64,000 bases of DNA from Streptomyces sp. cf386 (GTDB taxonomy: Bacteria > Actinomycetota > Actinomycetes > Streptomycetales > Streptomycetaceae). The stretch lies in contig NZ_FNHV01000018.1 in assembly GCF_900103585.1 (NCBI RefSeq), positions 1-64,000 on the forward strand, read 5' to 3'. The notes under the pieces were generated by a model. That model searched no databases, had not been told where the DNA came from, and saw only the letters and a program-made list of their open reading frames with translations. The translations under genes were made by a program, and so were the position numbers. Below are positions 59,468 through 64,000 of this stretch, piece after piece. Within the stretch, counting starts at the first letter, position 1; each line of letters starts with the position of its first letter.

Positions 59468-60571
59468 TCAGCGCTCCAGCCGCGCGACCCGGCCCTTCTC
59501 CCCCGCGGCCCAGCAGCCCAGGTCCGGCGTGCAGTCCACGGTGTCGTACGAGCCGGTGTCGACGGTCCGCCAGGTGCGGCCGGCGTCGGTCGTGAGGTCG
59601 GTGCCGGTGGGGCCGACCGCGAGGGCGGCGGTGCGGCTGTGCGGGAGCCAGGCGACTCCGGAGCGGTAGGCGGTCACCGGTGTCGCGGCGGGCTGCCAGG
59701 TGGTGCCCGCCTCGCCGGTACGGGCGGCTGCCTGCGGTGAGGCCTGGTCGGGGCGGTAGTCGCCGCCGACCGCGAGGCCGTGTGTGCGGTCGCGGAAGGC
59801 GAGGGCGAAGACGCCCCGGGCCGGGTCGCCGGCCGGGATCGGCGTGTCGGCCACGGTCCACGTCAGCCCTCGGTCGGCAGAGTGCAGCACGCGCGCGCGT
59901 GCCGCTCCGCCGGTGGCCAGCCAGACGTCCTTCGGCCCGGAGCGGACCAGGCACTGCCCGCTGGCCGCGAAGCCTGCCTCGCCCTCCAGCGCGGCGGGCA
60001 TCCCGTCGCTGGGCAGCACCTTCCAAGAGCGGCCGCCGTCGCTCGTCGACAGGATGCGGAACCTGCCGTCGACCGGGTCGCTCATCGCCAGTCCGTGCCG
60101 TCGGTCGAAGAACGTCATGCAGTCGTAGAAGGCCCGCGCGTCGGTGTTGCGGAAGGACTCGGTCCAGGTCGCGCCGCCGTCGTCCGTGCGGTACACCCGG
60201 GACGCCTCGCCCTCCCCGATGGCCAGCACCACGGCACGCCGCGCGTCGAACGCCTCGACGTCCCGGAACTGCAGCTCGGCGGCGCCGGGCGGTGAGACGT
60301 TGCGCCAGGTCGCCCCGCCGTCGGTGGTGCGCAGGACCGTGCCCGCGGTTCCGGCCAGCCAGGCGGTGTTCCGGCTGACCGCGGAGAGCCCCCGGAACCG
60401 CACCTCGGGCGTGCCGCTGTCCTTGAGCTCCCAGTGCGGCGCCCGGCGCTCCGCCTCGTGCGCCTGCGCGGGTACGGCCGTCAGCGCGGCCAGCGCCGCC
60501 CCGCACGCCACCCCCGCGGCCACTGTCCGAAACGTATACCCCGACCGTCGCGTGCTCCCCGAACGCCTCAT
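59468..60571 (-). CDS. secreted YCF48/BNR-like beta-propeller protein
   Basis: This 367-residue protein has a signal peptide (RTVAAGVACGAALAALTAV to AQAHE). Several propeller blades with the Asp-Gly-Gly-x-Thr-Trp motif follow (RTTDGGATWRN, RTDDGGATWTE, STSDGGRSWKV, HSADRGLTWTV, LTTDAGRTWRT), as in YCF48, sialidase and photosystem-II-assembly-like proteins. It probably acts outside the cell, but its partner is unknown. ATG 60571 is chosen because it begins the signal peptide; TAGCTT lies 8 bp upstream as a possible leaderless -10. Confidence 0.87.
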   Translation of the reverse strand: MRRSGSTRRSGYTFRTVAAGVACGAALAALTAVPAQAHEAERRAPHWELKDSGTPEVRFRGLSAVSRNTAWLAGTAGTVLRTTDGGATWRNVSPPGAAELQFRDVEAFDARRAVVLAIGEGEASRVYRTDDGGATWTESFRNTDARAFYDCMTFFDRRHGLAMSDPVDGRFRILSTSDGGRSWKVLPSDGMPAALEGEAGFAASGQCLVRSGPKDVWLATGGAARARVLHSADRGLTWTVADTPIPAGDPARGVFALAFRDRTHGLAVGGDYRPDQASPQAAARTGEAGTTWQPAATPVTAYRSGVAWLPHSRTAALAVGPTGTDLTTDAGRTWRTVDTGSYDTVDCTPDLGCWAAGEKGRVARLER

Positions 60572-60843
60572 GGCGGGCGAAGCTAGCCCACCGCCGCGGT
60601 GCCGTCCAGACGGCCACGACGACCACAGGAAAAACAGGAGGAGACAGGAGGAGACTGGGGGAGCCAGGCGACCGCATGCGACTTTCCGGTCGCGGGAGGG
60701 CGAACGCCCCACTCCCGTGCATGAAGGCGGTGACGGAGGTCACTCGCCATTCGTGTGCACGGATTGGCTGATTCCGTCGTCTCTACCAGTGCCCGGTCTC
60801 ATCCGCCCGGACGTTCGTCCAGCCGTCACAAGGGAGCAAGGCG

Positions 60844-61260
60844 TTGTCCACCGTCATCGAGCAGCCCGTAGAGGCCCGCCTGGTCGCCGCCGCGCCGCGG
60901 ATGCCGAGCATTCCCGCGACCCTTCACTACGACCGGCGCGACCCGTTCGCCGTCCGCATGACCTTCCCGGCCCCCGCCACCCTGGAAGGCGTGGAGGTGT
61001 GCTGGACCTTCAGCCGCGAGCTGCTCCTGGCCGGCCTGGAGGAGCCCCAGGGGCACGGCGACGTCCGGGTGCGGCCGTACGGCTTCGACCGTACGGTCCT
61101 GGAGTTCCACGCCCCCGAGGGCACCGCGGTCGTGCACATCCGCACCGGCGAGGCCCGCCGCTTCCTGCAGTCCACGAGCGAGCTGGTGCCCCTCGGCCTG
61201 GAGCACCTCCAGCTCGACCTGGACCGCGACCTGGCGGAGCTGATGCGGGACGCCTGCTGA
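60844..61260 (+). CDS. ssgD: SsgA-like sporulation and cell-division regulator, probably SsgD
   Basis: This 138-residue SALP-family protein has the conserved segments SIPATLHYDRRDPFAVRMTF, CWTFSRELLLAGLEEPQGHGDVRVRPYG and VVHIRTGEARRFLQSTSELVPLG. SALPs are unique to sporulating actinomycetes and control septum placement or wall maturation. The position in this chromosomal region fits SsgD (SCO6722, from memory). The start is TTG 60844, with GGGAG 7 nt upstream; no ATG or GTG fits the family start. The next gene has a separate strong promoter. Confidence 0.88.
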   Translation: MSTVIEQPVEARLVAAAPRMPSIPATLHYDRRDPFAVRMTFPAPATLEGVEVCWTFSRELLLAGLEEPQGHGDVRVRPYGFDRTVLEFHAPEGTAVVHIRTGEARRFLQSTSELVPLGLEHLQLDLDRDLAELMRDAC

Positions 61261-61289
61261 GGCATTCCGCCGGGCCCCCTTTAATTACG

Positions 61290-61318
61290 TTGACACCCTC
61301 ATAGCCCCCTCCTACCGT
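61290..61318 (+). promoter_or_regulatory. strong sigma-HrdB-like promoter of the ABC-F/UvrA operon
   Basis: TTGACA (61290-61295), 17 bp spacer and TACCGT (61313-61318) form the best -35/-10 pair in this part of the window. Transcription would start near 61325, leaving a leader of about 217 nt before the ABC-F start at 61542. Confidence 0.75.
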
Positions 61319-61344
61319 GTAACACGGTCCTGTTGCCGTCGATT

Positions 61345-61541
61345 GGAGAAGGACGTTGCTCGTCTGAGGTCCTGAGACACCGCGTCACACACCTGAGGTG
61401 TGTGCGCAGCGTGCGACCTCGGCGTTCGAGCCGTCCTCCGGACACAGGGCTTTTCTCATGCCCTCCCGAGGCCTCCCCGTGGTCGCCGGTGTCTCGAAAC
61501 GCGTTTGCCCTTGATCGCTTCGAGCATCCGCGGAGGCCCGT
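61345..61541 (+). promoter_or_regulatory. attenuator-like leader of the ABC-F gene with a three-codon ORF
   Basis: GGAGAAGG (61345-61352) precedes TTG-CTC-GTC-TGA (61356-61367), a possible peptide Met-Leu-Val. Its stop codon overlaps GAGGTC (61366-61371), which can pair with GACCTC (61415-61420) to enclose a perfect 8 bp hairpin CACACACC-TGA-GGTGTGTG (61386-61404). Further short arms AGGGC/GCCCT and repeated TTCGAG/CTCGAA lie before the ABC-F ribosome site (GGAGG, 5 nt from ATG). Ribosome stalling on the short ORF could change folding, as known for ABC-F leaders induced by ribosome-targeting antibiotics. That is a prediction. Confidence 0.6.
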
Positions 61542-63167
61542 ATGTCTACTTCCATCACCTGTACGTCCCTCTCCTTCACCTGGCCCGACGGCTCCCCCGT
61601 CTTCGAGGGCCTCGACGTCGCGTTCGGTCCCGGCAGGACCGGCCTCGTCGGCGTCAACGGGTCGGGAAAGTCAACCCTGTTGAAGCTCATCGCCGGTGAG
61701 CTCACCCCGGCCGACGGCACCGCACGCGTCGTCGGCGAGGTCGGCTATCTCCCGCAGAACGTCACGCTCGACACCGGCCTGAAGGTCGACGAGGCCCTCG
61801 GCATCGCCGCACAGCGGGCCGCGCTGCACGCCATCGAGGCGGGCGACGTGGCCGAGGAGCACTTCGAGACCGTCGGCGACGACTGGGACGTGGAGGAGCG
61901 AGCCCTCGCCACCCTCGGCGAACTGGGGCTCGGCCACGTCGAGTTGGACCGGACGATCGGCGAGGTCTCCGGCGGCGAGTCGGTGCTGCTACGGCTGGCC
62001 GCCCTGCTGCTGCGCAGGCCCGACGTCCTCCTGCTGGACGAGCCCACCAACAACCTCGACCTGTACGCACGCCGGCGGCTGTACGCGGCCGTCGAGTCCT
62101 GGCCGGGGGTGATGGTCGTGGTCAGCCACGACCGTGAACTCCTCGACCTGGTCGACCAGATCGCCGATCTGCGCTCCGGGGAGATCACCTGGTACGGCGG
62201 CAACTACTCGGCGTACGAGGAGGTGCTCGCCACCGAGCAGGAGGCGGCCGAGCGCATGGTCCGCGTCGCCGAGGCCGACCTGAAGAAGCAGAAGCGGGAA
62301 CTGGTCGACGCCCAGGTCAAGTTGGCCCGCCGCAAACGCTACGGCCAGAAGATGTGGGACCAGAAACGCGAGCCGAAGATCGTCATGGGTGCGCGCAAGC
62401 GCGCGGCACAGGAGTCCGCGGGCAAGCACCGGATCATGCACGAGGAGAAGCTCGCCGAGGCCAAGGACCGGCTCGACGACGCGGTGGAGGCCGTACGGGA
62501 CGACGACGAGATCCGCGTCGACCTGCCGTACACGGCCGTACCGCCGGGCCGGAGCGTGCTCACACTGCGCGAGCTGGAGCTGGCGTACGGCGCGCGCGTG
62601 GCCGGTGGCTTCGATCTGCACGGTCCGGAGCGGATCGCGCTGATCGGGCGTAACGGCTCGGGCAAGACGACGCTGCTGCGGACGATCGCCGGCGAGCTGG
62701 CGCCGGTGGCGGGCGAGGTGACGGCGCATGTGCCGCTCCGCTTCCTGCCGCAGCGGCTGGACGTCCTCGACGGCGAGCTGTCGGTCGCCGAGAACGTGGC
62801 CCGGTTCGCGCCGGACGCCACCAACAACCGGATCCGGGCGCGGCTGGCCCGCTTCCTGTTCCGGGGCGCCCGTGCCGACCAGAGGGCGGAGACGCTGTCG
62901 GGCGGCGAACGCTTCCGGGCGGCGCTGGCCGCACTCATGCTGGCGGAGCCCGCACCCCAGTTGCTGATGCTGGACGAACCGACGAACAACCTGGACATGG
63001 CGAGCGTGCGGCAGCTCACCTCGGCCCTGGAGTCGTACGAGGGGGCGCTGATCGTGGCCAGCCACGACCTGCCGTTCCTGGAGTCGATCGGCATCACACG
63101 CTGGCTGATGATGGAGGACGGAGAATTGAAGGAAATCACGCCAGAAGCTGTCGGGTATCCCGCCTAG
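61542..63167 (+). CDS. ABC-F family ATPase (antibiotic resistance type candidate)
   Basis: This 541-residue ABC-F protein has Walker A GVNGSGKST and GRNGSGKTT, signatures VSGGESVLL and LSGGERFRAA, and Walker B with EPTN in LLLDEPTNNLDLY and LMLDEPTNNLDMA. The interdomain linker holds the basic region LKKQKRELVDAQVKLARRKRYGQKM. The N-terminal signature lacks the second Gly-Gln (GGES) relative to LSGGQ. The long leader with attenuator features favours an inducible, ribosome-protective role. It is followed 10 bp later by a UvrA-like gene. Confidence 0.92.
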   Translation: MSTSITCTSLSFTWPDGSPVFEGLDVAFGPGRTGLVGVNGSGKSTLLKLIAGELTPADGTARVVGEVGYLPQNVTLDTGLKVDEALGIAAQRAALHAIEAGDVAEEHFETVGDDWDVEERALATLGELGLGHVELDRTIGEVSGGESVLLRLAALLLRRPDVLLLDEPTNNLDLYARRRLYAAVESWPGVMVVVSHDRELLDLVDQIADLRSGEITWYGGNYSAYEEVLATEQEAAERMVRVAEADLKKQKRELVDAQVKLARRKRYGQKMWDQKREPKIVMGARKRAAQESAGKHRIMHEEKLAEAKDRLDDAVEAVRDDDEIRVDLPYTAVPPGRSVLTLRELELAYGARVAGGFDLHGPERIALIGRNGSGKTTLLRTIAGELAPVAGEVTAHVPLRFLPQRLDVLDGELSVAENVARFAPDATNNRIRARLARFLFRGARADQRAETLSGGERFRAALAALMLAEPAPQLLMLDEPTNNLDMASVRQLTSALESYEGALIVASHDLPFLESIGITRWLMMEDGELKEITPEAVGYPA

Positions 63168-63177
63168 CTTCGGGTTC

Positions 63178-64000
63178 ATGCCCGATTTCACACCCGAGTT
63201 CATCACCATCACCGGAGCCAGGGAGAACAACCTCAAGGACGTCACGCTCCGCATCCCGAAAGGCCGGCTGACCGTGTTCACCGGCGTTTCGGGATCGGGG
63301 AAGTCGTCGATCGTCTTCGACACGATCGCAGTGGAGTCGCAGCGCCAGCTGAACGAGACCTTCACCTGGTTCGTGCGCAACCGGCTGCCCAAGTACGAGC
63401 GCCCGCACGCGGAGGAACTGCAGGACCTCTCCCCCGCGATCGTCGTCGACCAGCGGCCGATCGGGGGCCACTCCCGGTCCACGGTCGGCACGATGACCGA
63501 CATCTACTCGGTGATCCGGGTGCTGTTCTCCCGGCACGGCACCCCGAGCGCCGGACCGGCGACCGCGTACTCGTTCAACGACCCCTCGGGCATGTGCCCC
63601 GAGTGCGACGGCCTGGGCCGGACGGTACGGCCGGACTGGGACCGCATCCTCGACCCCGACCGCTCCCTGGCCGACGGGGCGGTCCGCTTCCCGCCGTTCG
63701 CCGCCGGCACCTGGCAGGGGCAGGCGTACACCAACAGCACCGACCTCGACCCGCACAAGCCCGTCGGGCGCTTCACCGCCGCCGAGCGGGAGTTCCTGAT
63801 GCACGGCCGCCCCGGCAGCAAGGTCACCGTCAACGGCACGGGCGGCACCTGGACGACCGAGTACGAGGGGCTGGCGGATCGTTTCGAGCGGCTCTATCTC
63901 AAGCGGGATCTGTCGGCGATGAGCCAGAAGACCCGCGACCTGGTGCGGGAGTTCCTGGCACAGGGCACCTGCCCGGACTGCGACGGAGCCCGCCTCAACG
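63178..64000 (+). CDS. UvrA-like excinuclease ATPase (partial, 3' end outside window)
   Basis: 274 N-terminal residues are seen (MPDFTPEFITITGARENNLK). The first ATP-binding site is GVSGSGKSS, and the UvrA zinc-finger-like cysteines are in GMCPECDGLGR and GTCPDCDGARL. The first zinc-binding insertion is short, as in class II UvrA and DrrC-type self-resistance proteins rather than the repair UvrA. Beginning 10 bp after the ABC-F gene, it is likely co-transcribed with it; TAGCTT just before its ATG could also act as a -10. A role in drug tolerance is inferred from context. Confidence 0.88.
   Translation, partial: MPDFTPEFITITGARENNLKDVTLRIPKGRLTVFTGVSGSGKSSIVFDTIAVESQRQLNETFTWFVRNRLPKYERPHAEELQDLSPAIVVDQRPIGGHSRSTVGTMTDIYSVIRVLFSRHGTPSAGPATAYSFNDPSGMCPECDGLGRTVRPDWDRILDPDRSLADGAVRFPPFAAGTWQGQAYTNSTDLDPHKPVGRFTAAEREFLMHGRPGSKVTVNGTGGTWTTEYEGLADRFERLYLKRDLSAMSQKTRDLVREFLAQGTCPDCDGARLN

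Overview
This 64 kb window is chromosomal DNA of a Streptomyces-type actinomycete. The evidence is very high GC with GC-rich third codon positions, GTG and TTG starts, apparently leaderless promoters, an SsgA-like sporulation gene, a hopanoid operon, and a gene order matching what I recall of the S. coelicolor region running down from the SCO6760s to about SCO6719 (hopanoid genes, idi, the SCO6745 family, the SCO6735 macrodomain, ssgD). No rRNA, tRNA, insertion sequence, prophage or CRISPR array was seen.

Layout. 1-9.0 kb: a minus-strand hopanoid operon in transcription order hpnC, hpnD, a 47-codon overlapping ORF, hpnE, polyprenyl diphosphate synthase, shc, hpnG, hpnH, ispG (cut by the left edge). 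It supplies isoprenoid precursors, makes squalene, cyclises it to hopene and starts the extended side chain. Most junctions are stop/start overlaps. 9.35-16.4 kb: a minus-strand cell-surface polymer locus (nucleotidyltransferase, glycerol-1-phosphate-dehydrogenase-like enzyme, two CDP-alcohol transferases, family 2 glycosyltransferase, ABC-2 exporter), with galE, a cation-efflux gene and idi diverging on the plus strand to 19.6 kb.

19.6-31.7 kb: housekeeping and accessory genes: an anti-sigma-like ATPase, a frameshifted HdeD gene, an enoyl-CoA hydratase, two DJ-1/PfpI proteins (one fused to an AraC domain), an SCO6745-family protein, tex, a glycolipid-binding-like protein, a decayed serine hydrolase and an ABC-F ATPase. 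31.7-41.7 kb: a BCCT transporter, three secreted peptidases, a translationally overlapping PfkB kinase/macrodomain pair behind a RecA-NDp-type promoter, an amino-acid permease and a MerR regulator.

42.4-50.1 kb: an accessory sugar-type ABC importer with SDR and IclR genes and a benzoylformate-decarboxylase-like enzyme. Between the last two lies an unusual array of about 28 copies of a 21 bp unit. 50.1-56 kb: a four-gene acyl-CoA catabolism operon (CoA transferase, acyl-CoA dehydrogenase, thiolase, FadB-like) behind several operator-like palindromes. 56-64 kb: a broken YjbR gene, a saccharopine-dehydrogenase-like enoyl reductase, endonuclease V, YciI-like, ChaB/Rho-N-like, YCF48-like and ssgD, then an ABC-F gene with an attenuator-like leader followed by a UvrA-like gene that runs off the right edge.

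The least expected structures are the 21 bp array at 47.8-48.4 kb, the kinase/macrodomain pair, the polyol-phosphate-type polymer locus with a transferase lacking its last catalytic aspartate, and the ABC-F/UvrA-like operon with a three-codon leader. Locus comparisons with S. coelicolor are from memory, and no database search was run.
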